Source: Phytophthora sp. 'mugwort' (taxonomy: Eukaryota > Oomycota > Peronosporomycetes > Peronosporales > Peronosporaceae). Taken from it: a DNA stretch of 64,000 nt. How positions within the stretch are numbered: position 1 is the stretch's first letter; each line of letters starts with the position of its first letter. The stretch covers positions 5,084,001 through 5,148,000 of the forward strand of contig JAUCEF010000006.1 in NCBI GenBank assembly GCA_033558025.1, read 5' to 3'. Of the stretch, positions 1 through 11,501 are shown piece by piece. The position numbers and the translations under genes are program-made. The notes beneath the pieces are model-generated. The model did no database searches and had not been told where the DNA came from. It saw only the letters and a list, made by a program, of their open reading frames with translations.

Positions 1-79
1 GAACACCAAGATTGGCGGCGTGGCGACCAAGCACTGCTGGTACATTCCAGCTGATGGCACGGAAGGACGTGGTTGCTAA
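1..79 (+). CDS. 3' end of an unidentified protein (partial)
   Basis: An open frame enters from the left edge (first full codon at position 2) and stops at TAA 77-79, giving about 25 C-terminal residues. They contain two cysteines, one of them in the stretch KHCWYIP and one as the last residue. Composition is ordinary for a folded, possibly secreted protein, but the fragment is too short to name a family. It is called coding only because it reads cleanly to a stop and the sequence after it turns AT-rich and non-coding. It could equally be a chance frame. Confidence 0.4.
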   Translation, partial: NTKIGGVATKHCWYIPADGTEGRGC

Positions 80-1386
80 TTCCACTTTTCGTCGTGAGCC
101 CGACAACCGGCGTAGATTAAGGATGAAGGCTTTGTAATTTTGTTTGACATACATTTCTAAACTGCAACGTCTTTACCACTTGTAAGTTGCAACAAAGTTT
201 TCGCGTTCATTCAAACGAAAACTGATACTGCTGCAGATTTTATCATTATCGAAAATATGAAAATATGAAGCAGCCAGGCAATATGCCACCCAGATGAAGG
301 AGGAGGACCTGGCGCTAAAGCGAGATCAGGGGCCTATACGGCGTTTCGGGTCGATCAACAGCCGTCCCAGCCACTGATCTGCAATACAACAAGCATTTAA
401 CGGATTTTTATTCTGTAAGATTGCTGCTATCAAGTTCTTCTGCTATCCAAACCATCTGTTCCCTGTTTGACTTGAGCTCTCGAAGTAGAAATCTGAAGTG
501 ACTATTAAAGTGAAAGCTAGCTTTCCAAAGACCCTGATGATGGGACGTCCGTTTCTGTCCTAGAAATGCTGGTAGTTTTGCAACTGCTCCTTGAGTCGTT
601 TCCTTGAGTCGTTTTTTAGTAGGGCAACGTACCCGATGGCGGGTAACACCATCGGTATAGTAAATCACCACTGTTTACTAGTAATCTTGCCATTTGTACA
701 ACAAACCTAACCGGGGTTGTCTCTATTATAACTTTGAGTGTATCACAATTCAGGATATCACGAGCTAGAGGACTGTCTGTATTGCGCTGTCTGGGCTCGT
801 AACAATCAGACAGTTTATGCTACAACGACATGTGAACAACAGCCCGTAACTAAACGCAATGAGAAAAATGAACGTACTATCGCTTAAATTAGGTTCGATG
901 TTTGGTTCCGCTTGCGAGTCCGAGTCTGATCTCTATTTCTTATCGTCGTACCCCTTTTGATAGCCTTAGCGAGCTTCGCGTGTGCGCTTATAGTACCGCT
1001 TGTGCGCCTCCTTGATCCGCTCTTTGTTAGCCAGGTATTTCTCGGGAGAGTACGTCATCCTTGTGTTTATATTTGTTACGAGCAAACAATTAGGGAATGC
1101 AAAAGCCGCATTCATTACTTGCCGCAATGGCACTTAGTTGGTCCTCGACTACAGTCCGAACTCGGATCGGGAACCTCGCTAGCCTCAGCGTGTATTCTTA
1201 TTCTGCGAAGTTACTCCAACACAAGTTGAATTCCATTGAAAATGCTGTATCTTGCGCACGTTCGCGTAGCTTGGCTTCTTCATCTTCTTGCGGTTCGAGT
1301 CAAGATACCTTTGGTATGGAAATCAGTTAATCTGTCTGGTGGAATCACGAAGAACAGTCGCGGTGCTGCAGGATTTCCAAAACATT
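80..1386. other. Non-coding stretch, no gene recognised
   Basis: Only short unrelated frames occur, the longest being an 87-residue frame on the minus strand (408-671) with no recognisable motif. No intact transposon ends, RNA gene or tandem repeat was seen. Confidence 0.5.
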
Positions 1387-3200
1387 TTAAAGCGTCGCGG
1401 AGGCCTGCCTGCTTACAGATGTACTTGTGTGCAGCTGAATCCGAAACAATACATCCGTCTTCATAGAAACCGCACCCGCCGACTTGTAATTCTTCGCCTC
1501 TGGCCGCAGGTAGCTTTTTGTATCAGCCACTCTAAATTCACTGTTGTTATTGAAAACGACAGTTGTCAGTTCAGGTAGCTTATGTGATGCATCACCACCG
1601 CCGAGATTCCTCGTCGCAGCGGTACTGTCTTCCATCGCAACATCATCATCTAGGTCCATAGCATCGCCATCACCCTCGCCTTCGTTCCAGTCTCCTTCCG
1701 TGATATATCAACGTCGTCATGTACCCCATCGTTGTCGACCAGGCGCCGAATGCGAAACACTGCACCTTGCGGCAAAACTGAATGCACATAGCTTTCAAAA
1801 CGATGCCCACGCAGCACTGCAATAGCGCCAACTTCATCAGACGTGGAAATAGATTCCAAAAGCTTCTGCTTATTGCTCCTGTACAGCCGTTGGTAGATCT
1901 CATCTTGTACATATTGAGATGCGAACATGAGGTGATCTGAATCAAAGTTGCTGTTAACACTGTAGTGAAGTAACCAGTGCGACACTTTCACATCATCTAC
2001 ATCTCGTTTTGCACACACCTTCACCAGCAAGGCGAGGTCAACGACGTCCAAAGCTTCCTCGACTTGGCGCTGTTTGCGCTGTGATGTTGCGTAGGATAGC
2101 ACATAACGTGCAATACCACCCCAACGACGAAAATGGTCGCTTACCATCGACACATCAAGGCTCTGATACAATGAGTCGCGACAATTCATAATTTCCGTTC
2201 TTGTCCAAACTGGCATGAAGAACTTCACAATTTAACGTGTTGAACTCCCACCAAATATCACGACGCGGCGACGTCAAGAAGAATCGTCTTCGCTGGATAG
2301 TATGCTGGTTTGACAGCATCCACAATGTAATATGTTGTAGGTTTATCGAGAATACCAACAAAGTCTTGCTGTGATCCTTGAACCACCATATCGCAAGAGC
2401 ACAAGAAACGCTTCTTGGATCCTCCACTCTCATAAGCAACCGTCGCTCCAGCACGAGCAAGATGTAACAATACTACATAGCCGAAAAACGTTTTGCCGAT
2501 CTGGGTTATCGAGGATCACGAGATGCGGCGTGTTTGTCGCTTTATCGTGAATCATCTTGAAGCAAACCTCCCCATACCTGCGGGTAACAACGACGAATGT
2601 AGATATGAGAACTTTGTGTCGAATCGCCAAAAATAAATGTTCCTTCTGGTAATGCGATCACAGCATCAGCTTCGACCTGGGTAGTACGAACCACCCGAAA
2701 TGCTTCCCAAAAATCGACCAATGTTGGCGGATTCAACGCCATGTTTTCCGTGAAGTAGATATTTTCATTATCCACAACAAGTTGGCTGTCTCGAGGCTCG
2801 TGCGGCGTCGAAAGTTATCTCAAAACCACCAGCAGCACGTGGATCTGGCGAGACAATGAAGGATTCATATCCTTCAGCCCGTCCTCCAGCGCATCCTCCG
2901 CCTTTAGCTCTTGGTCTTCCTTCGTTAGCGCTTCAACGAGAGCAGTCTCCCCCCCCCCCTTCTTCAACTTCTTCACATCTCCAGTGCTGCTCGGTAGCCA
3001 CACGTAGCCCTCCTTCGAGTCGCCCTTCTTCGCCAGGAAGAGCTGCAGCTTGTCCGCATCAACATCCTTCAGGTCGTTCGGGTTCTCGTTCTTGATCGCA
3101 TCCGTCAAGATGTCCACCATCTTGATCATATCAATGACCACAGGGAAGACGCCTCTCCCCCTTCCTGGACAAGCGCGCACATCAGTGTCACCTCCACCAT
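1387..3200 (-). pseudogene. Crinkler (CRN) effector pseudogene, full-length but multiply frameshifted
   Basis: CRN proteins are modular oomycete proteins that carry a ubiquitin-like LFLAK domain and are delivered into host cells. On the minus strand a start-like ATG at 3200 opens a reading that shifts frame near 3150 and continues as the LFLAK-type domain, with LQLFLAKK followed by WLPSSTGDVKKLKKG and the domain-closing RQIHVLLVV (about 2840-3130). Next come the segment with IYIRRCYPQVW (about 2590), a nucleotide-binding region in which the Walker A lysine motif GKTFFGY lies in a different frame from what precedes it (about 2480-2510), then AYESGGSKKRF and TYYIVDAVKP (2300-2420), FRRWGGIARYVL (about 2110) and the C-terminal YLRPEAKNYKS (about 1490). 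All blocks are in family order, but at least four frame changes and in-frame stops separate them, so no full protein can be made. Family assignment is firm; I infer a recently silenced copy because the domains are still readable. The type of the C-terminal domain was not determined. Confidence 0.85.
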
Positions 3201-3480
3201 CTTGCGGCAGATTCTCAAATGAAAGAGAGGAAGGAGATAATTTTGTAATCGTACTTAAGTGGGAAACGGTGGTGTGGTCACATAATTGCAGAAACTGTAT
3301 TACCGTATAATACTTGTCCTTTCCGACAAGTCGCATCAACCAATCAGCTGTTAATGTTTGAGGTGTGCATGTACCATAGCGTAAAATGGCCGACACGGCT
3401 GATATCCAACCGACAGTGGGATTAAATGAAAACCTCATAGCGACTCGGATCGATAATCCGGATCAATGACACAATCCGAT

Positions 3481-3484
<4 letters not shown>

Positions 3485-3517
<33 letters not shown>
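3485..3517. repeat. (AG)n microsatellite
   Basis: A run of about 16 AG dinucleotides lies just before the ATG of the zinc-finger-like relic at 3523. In frame it would encode alternating Arg-Glu, so a longer start at 3466 is possible but unlikely. Confidence 0.95.
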
Positions 3518-3522
<5 letters not shown>

Positions 3523-3523
<1 letters not shown>

Positions 3524-4368
3524 TGGCAGGCCTTGACGCTAAAAAAAGGATCGAATTACTTGCAGCGTTCTCGAACGAAGAGTACATCCTGATTGACAAC
3601 GTGTTGGCTGAAAGCGATATCCAGTCGTTTTGCGCGATGTCAACAACTTCGACTTTAGACGATTTTCCTTACTCTCCACCCGGAAGTAATGGACAAGTTC
3701 CGCGAGCAGGCAAAGATAGAATTGGAGGAATCAGATGCTATGAAGGTGGTGAACAAGATTGTTGTCGAGCTGGTGTCCGACCTTCACCCTAAGTGGCGTG
3801 TTGCCGCTGACTCGTGGCATTGTCTGCGATCGTGGAAGGTGGTGAAACAGCAGCTCCATCGCGATTTCCCGCTGAACGAGACGACGGAAGCCATCATCCA
3901 CCACGAGTGGGTTCAAGCTTCGGCGTTTCTTGCTCTCGAAGGTTACACTAAACTTCTAGCGGTTCCCAGCTGCTTTGGAGGTATTACGCCGTTAAGGCCA
4001 ATGCTGTGACGAGATGAAAGTGGTCAGCTCGCATTTTTCGCGGTGATCTTCCCCACGCTGGACCCGACTACGCCGAAGACAAGCTCCGCTTGCATTGCTA
4101 CATCCGCGTGGAGAGGGTGGGGCAGGAGGAAAACGCCACGAGGCTGTTATTTGGGAGAGTTTTCGATGCAAATATTGCTTCAAGCGATGTGAGTTCAGGG
4201 GCGACCTTTCTATCCACGCTCGCCACTGCAACGGCAACACCAAGGAGAATGAGATCGCGGCGCAAGAAAAACAACGATGAGGGTGGGCAGTGCGACAAGT
4301 GTGGTCACCACTTCGTTAAGAAGAACTCGCTTGTGGCACACAAGCTTAAAGGCTGCAATGCCGAATAG
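3523..4368 (+). pseudogene. Frameshifted zinc-finger-like gene relic, function unknown
   Basis: Three partly overlapping plus-strand frames read as one broken gene. The first starts at ATG 3523 (MAGLDAKKRIELLAAFS) and fades near 3680. A second frame (3689-4009) continues with helical sequence including EAIIHHEWVQASAFLALEGY. After a further shift two Cys/His clusters appear: FRCKYCFKRC followed by HARHC (about 4164-4232), and QCDKCGHHFVKKNSL followed by AHKLKGC (about 4289-4362). Their spacing resembles C2H2-type fingers ending in His-x3-Cys. I do not recognise the family. Transposon-derived proteins often carry such fingers, but no catalytic domain is visible here. The joining of the three frames is an inference. 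Confidence 0.4.
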
Positions 4369-4463
4369 GAGGTGGGAACCAAGCAACCTACCACGTTAAT
4401 ACAACATCGGTTGGTTCCAAACCTTTTTGCAAATTTGAGTAGTTTATCAATTTTGGTAAAAGC

Positions 4464-4613
4464 ATGAATCAGCGATCCAAGTGGCAAATCAGCGATCCAT
4501 GTGGTAAATTCATCGGTCAAAGTGGTAACTTCATCAATTCAAGTGACAAAAGCATCGATCCAAGTAGTAAATTCACCGATCCAAGTGGCGAATTCATCTA
4601 TCCAAGTGGATAA
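4464..4613 (+). repeat. 21-bp degenerate tandem repeat inside a 49-codon open frame
   Basis: About six imperfect copies of a 21-bp unit (consensus atcgatccaagtggtaaattc; the first copies are 20-24 bp) run head to tail. Because 21 is a multiple of three, one frame stays open from ATG 4464 to TAA 4611-4613 and encodes a seven-residue repeat close to IDPSGKF. It may be a leftover of a repeat-containing protein or just a minisatellite. Confidence 0.75.
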
Positions 4614-6162
4614 ATCAAAAAGGCGCTTGAAATGACCTCTGACTTTACACATGAATCGAACGCATATAAAGCGATTGTCTCAGACTTTCGAAAACTTAAA
4701 AGTTAACCTTCGTCTCATCTGGAGCTGGGTCTACAGCTAACCGCGCTCGATAAGCTGCTATCAGTCTTTAGATGTCCCGTCACGGTGAAGACGACGAAGC
4801 TGCTTTAACAAACCTCACCCGAACTTGCGCTTGAGTCCACGCGACTGCAAGAAGGATTGCATAATCTTGTCAGCTGCTGGAGGAAGGATCCAACTTAAAA
4901 CCGCGAGGAAGGAACAACTCATGGATGCCACAATCTGCTTTGACTGGGATTTGTACTGGCGATCATCACGCTCATTCCACAACCGTGGGTACTCTTGTAC
5001 CATTCAAACCAGACGGCGGTAGCTGGTTTGGGAGTCGACGTTCTTCTGGGTTTCTTGCCAGTAATTCCGGACGCGTTCTCTGGAGGCCCTGTGCTTCCCT
5101 GTGATTCGCCATTGGATGCTGTGCGTGACGTCTGAGCTGTCTCGGAGTTCTTGCTTGAGGCTTTGTTCTCTAGCCGTGCGAGCCGCGACGAGAGCTCACG
5201 GTTATCGTTTCAGTTGACACTATGGGACGTGGTTTCCCTCCAATAGAGGGGAATATTTTCTGGGCGATGCTCGTCGTAATCTAACGGCGGATACACTAAC
5301 TCTTCATCGAAGTGTTCGCTACCATTTGAAATAATAGGATTCTGGAAATTTTGAAACCTCAAACCATGCAAGCACTATATAAATTGCGTAATTCTTCGTT
5401 GCGCAATGTTATCGAGAATATTCGGTGTTGTGGAAACCCACAGTTACCTACCGCGCTGTCGTATCCATTCTATATTCAAGTGTATTGTGTACTTGCTCGA
5501 GCGGCTGTGTACAGTTTTATTCAATTCGTGTGGGAGCCACGAGGCCATTTAGATCAACCTGTCCCGGTGACATCTTCGAGCGCGAATATTCAACGTCAGA
5601 ATAGAGATGGAGACGGCAACGGCAACGAGAGTTAGGGGCCGGATTGCACGGCAAATATGGCATGGCTACCAAGTATATATCGCAGGAAGGGACGACAGTG
5701 TTGTCGTCTCTTCCCGGACGAGGCGAATTTCCCGCACGAGGAGAAGTTTTCGGACGAGGAGAAGTTCCCGGTCGAGCCAAAGCCCCCGGACTTCCCGGAG
5801 GCGATTCCGGAAGTTTCGCACAGTTCGAAATTGTTGGGGATAGCAGACCATCCAGACGACTCGGAGTCACCACTCCAACCTAGTGACTTGGGGTTCGCGT
5901 AGAATCCAGATCACTTCGGATGTGTACCTTGTATCCTTGTTCCCCGACGAAGTTCTGGTATAGCGTCTGATAGCAACTACAACACCAAAATTATATGTAA
6001 TTTAGCTCATCGTACAGCGGTACAACGACGGACAAAATGCAACTGCCAGGGCCATATTGCTGAACCGATAGTTAAGCAGGATAGGTATAAAGTATAAAGA
6101 CGATCCAACTGTATCTATGCCATTCCATTGGACCTAATATAAAAATTGTATCTGTTTGCCGA
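4614..6162. other. No gene recognised; contains a purine-rich imperfect repeat
   Basis: Between about 5,695 and 5,800 imperfect copies of a roughly 30-bp unit containing ggacgaggagaag give Arg/Ser-rich or Gly/Arg-rich translations in every frame, so overlapping frames there are compositional artefacts. Nothing else in the stretch was recognised. Confidence 0.5.
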
Positions 6163-6276
6163 CTGCTGAAAATTCTTTACGGCTTGAAGCAGGTGCCCAA
6201 GGTTTGGAATGACACGCTGCACCGCATGCTCACTGACCTTTGCTTCACAAAAATCGAGAAGGATCGTAAATTTTAG
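6163..6276 (+). pseudogene. Ty1/Copia reverse transcriptase fragment
   Basis: Thirty-seven codons ending at TAG 6274-6276 contain LYGLKQVPKVWN, the YGLKQ-x2-x-W block that is diagnostic of Copia reverse transcriptases. The flanks on both sides do not continue the domain, so this is an isolated fragment of a dead element. Confidence 0.8.
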
Positions 6277-6438
6277 TTTTCGAATAGGAAAGCTTTACTG
6301 CAAAAATAGAGGCAGCTAAGTTTACAGTTAAAGCTAGTGTTGACAACTTCATTGAACCCTTTAGTAGCGGTGTTGGTGTTGATCGATTCCAGCTGGCCAC
6401 CCTTTTCTCGCGTGCTGTCGTGGCCCTGCCTTTTTCTT

Positions 6439-7575
6439 CTAGTCATAATGCCCTCTGTTTATGATCCAAAGGACCCATGATTCCAACGTCCAATGGCTGA
6501 CACACCGAGGTGGAGTTTTTAGGCAAGGACTATAATACAAACACCAGCTCACCGGTAATAACATCATCTGAAGCTTTCGATTTGTAGCACCCAGGTTGTT
6601 CACGAGGGGGACAAATGGCTCAGAAATGTGATACTGCACGAGAGAGCGCATTTAAAATCCTCACACACGAGCGTCCATCCAGGCCTTCTTCTGAACAGCA
6701 TAAACATGCCCTGAATAGTCAATGCAGTTTAGCAATTATCATAAAGCCCCTTAATAACAATAGACGTACCTTCCGGGGAGGTAGGGAGCTCTTCCTGTTC
6801 GATGTGCCGTTTGGCGCTCCTCTCACAATAAAAAGCAGCGGTAACTTCGTTCCATCGGCACATATCGTACTCACTGCTGTCATCCTTGCCGAGTACTTTT
6901 GCTGGGCCAAAATTGGCGCTGCTTTGCCTTCGGTGAAAGGGGTTTTGATGGGGGCGTATGATAGCACTAGCTGAATACGAACCAAACGCTCCTTGGAAAC
7001 AACTCAAACGCCTCCTGAACTGTTTCAAGGTCAGCAATTGTTTCCTAATACACAAATAAAGAACGCCAACTAATGATTTAGAATCCCAAATACAGTAAGA
7101 GAGCATAAATAACAGTTGTATATAACATATAACTTTTAAATCCACTGGGAGTACGCTGGGCGAAGCCGTGTCGGTAGGCGAGACGTCTGCAACCTCAACA
7201 ACGAGATATAGGCGGTACTCAAGTCCTTCGTGCCTTCGACGTACCCATGTAGCCAATCACGGTGGTTCTCACGGACAAAGACGGCCATGGAGCGCGGTGT
7301 GAGGGAGAAGCAGTCTCGCCAGGTATCCTTCATGTAAGTAACTAGCTCCATGCCGAACGGTACGCTCTCCGGCCGCCCTCGCGCTCTTGAGAGCGTTTTA
7401 TCGTTTCCTTCAAACGCATATATATCTTGCTTCTGCTTCCACCAGTCGCTAAGCATCCGTCTAGGGACACCATGCGTGCGACTGCCTCGCGTTCACTCAT
7501 TCCCTCCGTCGCGCGCAATATCTACCTCTTTTGCTTGAAGGTGTAGTGTTTGAGGCGCTTCTTCCCGCTAGTCAT
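6439..7575 (-). pseudogene. pogo-type (Tc1/mariner superfamily) transposase pseudogene
   Basis: Read on the minus strand from ATG 7575, the N-terminus KKRLKHYTFKQK meets an in-frame stop, then the helix-turn-helix part resumes in another frame with ATEGMSEREAVARM and DWWKQKQDIYAFEG (about 7420-7530). The catalytic region follows with ICADGTKLPLLFIVRG (about 6830-6870), KKAWMDARV (about 6670), VPLVNNL and the distal CVSHWTLESWVLW (about 6470-6500), each matching blocks of pogo/Tigger-like DDE transposases in order. At least three frame changes and several stops interrupt it. The second Asp block of the family, normally L-x-D-N, reads VNN here, so a catalytic residue also appears lost. Terminal inverted repeats were not found. 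Confidence 0.75.
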
Positions 7576-9391
7576 CGCAGCTAGGCAATCAGCGCTTCGA
7601 CAGTAGCGAACTCGGTAACTGAAGTACAGCGTCCTCCGCTGCTGTGCTATCGTCTTCGGTTTCACTGTTGGCTGTCTCCATTTTACCGACTGGGTGGCTA
7701 TTAATTAGCCAGCTGTTATCCAAATGTGATTCACTAAAAAAATAATTGTAGGATTCAATTTCATTGGCTGATAGTGCATTATTAGTAGACGGTATTTGTC
7801 CTCTTGGGATGTAACTGGCAGTTACTTGGCGGGCAGTTGCATTCTGTCCGTCGCTGTAGTGCCCTATCTTCAAACTGTTTGGGATTCCGATTCATTTCCC
7901 AATACTCGGCCTAAACAGAATCGGCCTTCCAGTTGTAGGGCATCGACCAAAACCACTTTTCCGAGTAGTGCAGCATAAATGTCTTAGTTCTTCTTCGGCT
8001 GCTGAAGGCGGCTCTGCAACCGATGTTAGAGAAGGTTTGGAAAGCTTGAGGTTAGAACCGGGTGGTGTCGGGAATGGCCTGAAAACGTAGCCGCCCTCGT
8101 TGCCGCCGTTAGAGACTCCATTGTCGTGACCCGTTTGGTGAGGGTGAAGGTTGAATGTGCAACCGGACGCTGGTTGGTTAAATAAAACTATGGAACGTGT
8201 CCTACAAGAAACAGTGTGTGCCACACGGCGTCAGCAACGGACGACCACTGCTAGTCGTATCCGAATGGTATCCGGACAGCCACTTGGCGAGACATCGGTC
8301 AGCAGTTGCCGAGATCTTGGTGGTCACATAACGTACTTCACATTCGATATGTTGATTGAAGCATAATAAATGGTAGATTAGGAGATAATCGCCTTTCTGC
8401 GCAAATAACAGGACAGCTTTTCCTCCCGGTAGCACAAGAGTCAAGTCCGGCTGCTGTAGGTGTCCGTAGCGTCTGGTCCCGCTTGATGGCCAGGGTTATG
8501 CCTGTCAGTGGACACGGCGGCTAGTTGAAGCGCGCGCTCGTCCACCCGGCAATGCCAAGAGACGTGGCGAGCCGACTGACGAGGACAAGTTTGTCCGACC
8601 CGGAGTGTTAAGGAAAGTCTCCATCCAACAACAACCTGCCGGAATCTGGCTTCGGCCCCTTGCCACCGACTGAAAAGTCTATGACCCTCCCTTCTGAGGG
8701 CCAACAAGGTTGCAAGAAATGTGCGTGCGTGATAGCACTTAGCCTTTCCTCGTGACTAGGGCTGTTGGAGGGCTCAGTTGGCTTATGAACGAGTCAAGGC
8801 GCACAGGGTCACTAACCAACCCGGTGCTAAGGCAGAGTCAAGGCCTTCAAATCGATGCTTCGCCCTATATTCGCTGAGTCCCAGTGGACAAAGCGTGTGT
8901 TGTGGGTGAGAAGCACTGGCAGACATAATTCTGGCGTGTTCCTACACTACAATCGGTTCAGTGTACGCGTTCATGTCTGCTTTATGAATCCCCCCAGTCT
9001 GCGAGCTTCCGATAGCAGGAATTGAACAAGAGCAATCCTAGTTACTTCGCTCCAAATACCAACCGTTGTAGAAGAAGAAAGCACGTCGAATGAGGGCTCT
9101 TAAAGAAAGAGATGACACTACAAGAGTAGAGGACGTGCACGCTTTTGCATGCAAAGATAGGAAGAGGATAAGTTTTTGAGGGCGAAAGCCCACATTGGAT
9201 ATAATATATCCTCAGACTGCGGCGAAGACAATGCTACTAAAATCAACCTTTTTATAGTTTTCGAGATATTCGGCTCTGAAGTTGGACCAGTGGTTTTCGT
9301 ATTTAACCGAAGTTTTGAGAAACGACCACTTTTTTGTTTCCAAGCGGTCGCTAATCTGAACATCCACATAACACACCAAAGCCCGAACACG
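7576..9391. other. No gene recognised
   Basis: Minus-strand frames at 7589-7873 and 7892-8224 lie just upstream of the pogo transposase and read as low-identity Ser/Thr/Pro-rich sequence without a motif. They may be the 5' part of that element or chance. The stretch 8,440-9,050 has no coding signal and could hold a degraded LTR, but no second copy was seen to support that. Confidence 0.4.
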
Positions 9392-9673
9392 ATGGAAGCT
9401 ACCGAGCCCTGTACCGTGTCACCGATTCCCTCGTTGATGCCAACACCGGGAGCCCTCCCGACACACACGCATACACGTCCGCAGCTCAGTCGCGGTGGGC
9501 TTACGAAACTCTTTGATTTCCAGCCTTCACCGGCAAAACTGAGCAGTCCATCAGCATCTCCACCCGTTGGTATGAGAGCTCGATCCGCCTCCAACGAAAG
9601 CTCTGATCGAAGCACAGGGCTGCAATGGCTACAACAGCAAAGGAGAGCTGATGACGAAGCAAGCAGTCGGTGA
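9392..9673 (+). CDS. Small Ser/Pro-rich frame, hypothetical
   Basis: A 93-codon frame starts at ATG 9392 and stops at TGA 9671-9673. The product is rich in Pro, Ser and Arg, with LTKLFDFQPSPAKLSS and a basic/acidic C-terminus, as in disordered N-terminal regions of regulatory proteins. An equally long antisense frame overlaps it, and there is no visible continuation or intron, so coding status is weak. It could be an isolated first exon or chance. Confidence 0.2.
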   Translation: MEATEPCTVSPIPSLMPTPGALPTHTHTRPQLSRGGLTKLFDFQPSPAKLSSPSASPPVGMRARSASNESSDRSTGLQWLQQQRRADDEASSR

Positions 9674-11501
9674 CTTCGTGATAAAACAGATCGATAGTTT
9701 CATACCAGTTCACTTTGATGCTTAAGTCTGGATCTCAAATTGATACTAGTGTGTCAGCATGTCACTATTTAAAAATTTCGAGATCATATACCGTTTTGAG
9801 CACCTTGTGCTTTGAATCCGTTACAACAGACGCCACCATTAGTGGTAGTCAATTGCGCAGCAGCAAGAAGATCTTTTTTACTTGCAGCAAGTAAAAAATA
9901 TTTCAAGGCCTCTGATTCGTCAGTATCTTTTTCGCCCAACTGCACCAAAACTCGCACTGTTAGGCGTGCAGCAACAAGAATAATTTGTTTTGGCGCGCGG
10001 TAAGCGTGATCAAACTGCAGGTGTGATGGGCCGACAGAAGAAGCCACGCGTGTCTGGATGGAAACGCGCTAATAGCGACCAACCTGGCGCCCCCAAAAAA
10101 TGAAGGCTGCAGCAGGTAACGCGGCTACTACTGGTGCGTTGATGGTGTCCAGTAGCGCAAGTTCAAACCCGGATCCCACGTATACGGTTCAGACAACGTC
10201 CGTAAGCGCCAAAAACGACGGCTAGATCCGCTTCACTGCTTCGACAGCGGTCGTAGCACCAGCAATCAGCTATCCCAACCGAAATCAATTCCACACACCC
10301 TTACTGCCGTCACAGTCTCAGACGACTCTTACTGACCTTGCCGCAGAGGCACCGTCTCTGACGTCCAGCGATGAAGGCAAAACTTGTTGCTGAAGAAACG
10401 TTTTGTGCCAGGCGGAAACAAAAAAAAAGTTGCTGCAACTTCAATTTGGGATTGTTAATAGGCAAACGATACGATTGGCTACAACAAATTTTGCTCAAGC
10501 GGTGTTAAAAAAAATCGTCTTGTTGCTGCGCAATTGGCTACCACTATTGTCTCCGCAGCAAAACCTTACATCAAGTTGACCAAAAAAATGAGTTTTCAAT
10601 ATGGGAAAGGAGATATACTTTTTAGACGACCACTACTTCTGCGGATGAAGCTTCTGGAAGCCAAGGAGATTTTGGGAGCCAAGGAGGGCTTTATCGATAG
10701 AGAAGACGCCAACCTTTGCGATGGTGTGCTTAAATCGCGAATTGGTTCTTTGGTTGATCAGTAGCCGGGTGTTGGATGCGGCCTAATATACCGCCAACCC
10801 GGTTTGGCTCTCAATCGCAAACGCGCAAATTGCGCGAAAATACGCGCTATATTGCAAATTGTGGGCTGCCGGACGCACCCTCGTAGGTGGTTTAAACGTC
10901 GTTTTCACAAGGCGCACACGGAAGAGATACTGTGCCTTTTGCTGGGACTTCGAGCTCTGTCAAGCGGAGGGCAAAGCGGATTTGGTTTGGATTCCAATCT
11001 TCGGGGCAAAGTAGCGTCTTGTCCATTTTGGTTCAGCCAGCGACAAGTGAAGGATTCGATAACGCTTTCATGCGATGAACCCCCTGCAGACCAACACGAC
11101 GCGTACAAAATACGCACAAGGATTCTGTGGCGACCGTATATTCTTATCACGACCAGGAAGACATCAGAATTGGAGCCAGTAGCGGGATATGATATGTGCC
11201 TTCTTTATCGAAATGCAATACGTCAACACTCAGATGTGACAATTCGTTGTGATAAACAGTGTTGGAATCTGCACTGGACGTTCAGCGCTGGAAAAGCTAA
11301 CTGACTGCTAGCGTCAACTCATAACCAGGGGTATGAGTGTCAGTTTCTTGTTGCACATGCAATGATATTACGACCGTCGTGTAGGAAGCTTTGGTCAGGA
11401 CGACCATGTATTTTTTTCAGTGAATAAGGTAAAGGATTCCGAAATACATGATAAATCAACTGCAATCAACGAAGAAAATATATAGCGCATGAACATCGTC
11501 T
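9674..11501. other. No gene recognised
   Basis: Plus-strand frames at 10534-10764 and 10804-11304 carry no family motif. A 12-bp perfect hairpin (arms 9874-9885 and 9887-9898, one-base loop) lies in a stretch where short copies of gcagcaag recur. The rest is featureless. Confidence 0.4.

Noticed and set aside
7589..8444. Second gene next to the pogo transposase
   Set aside because: Frames are short, low in complexity and motif-free on both strands.
9118..9615. 165-codon minus-strand frame overlapping the Ser/Pro-rich frame
   Set aside because: No motif and a composition explained by the opposite strand.
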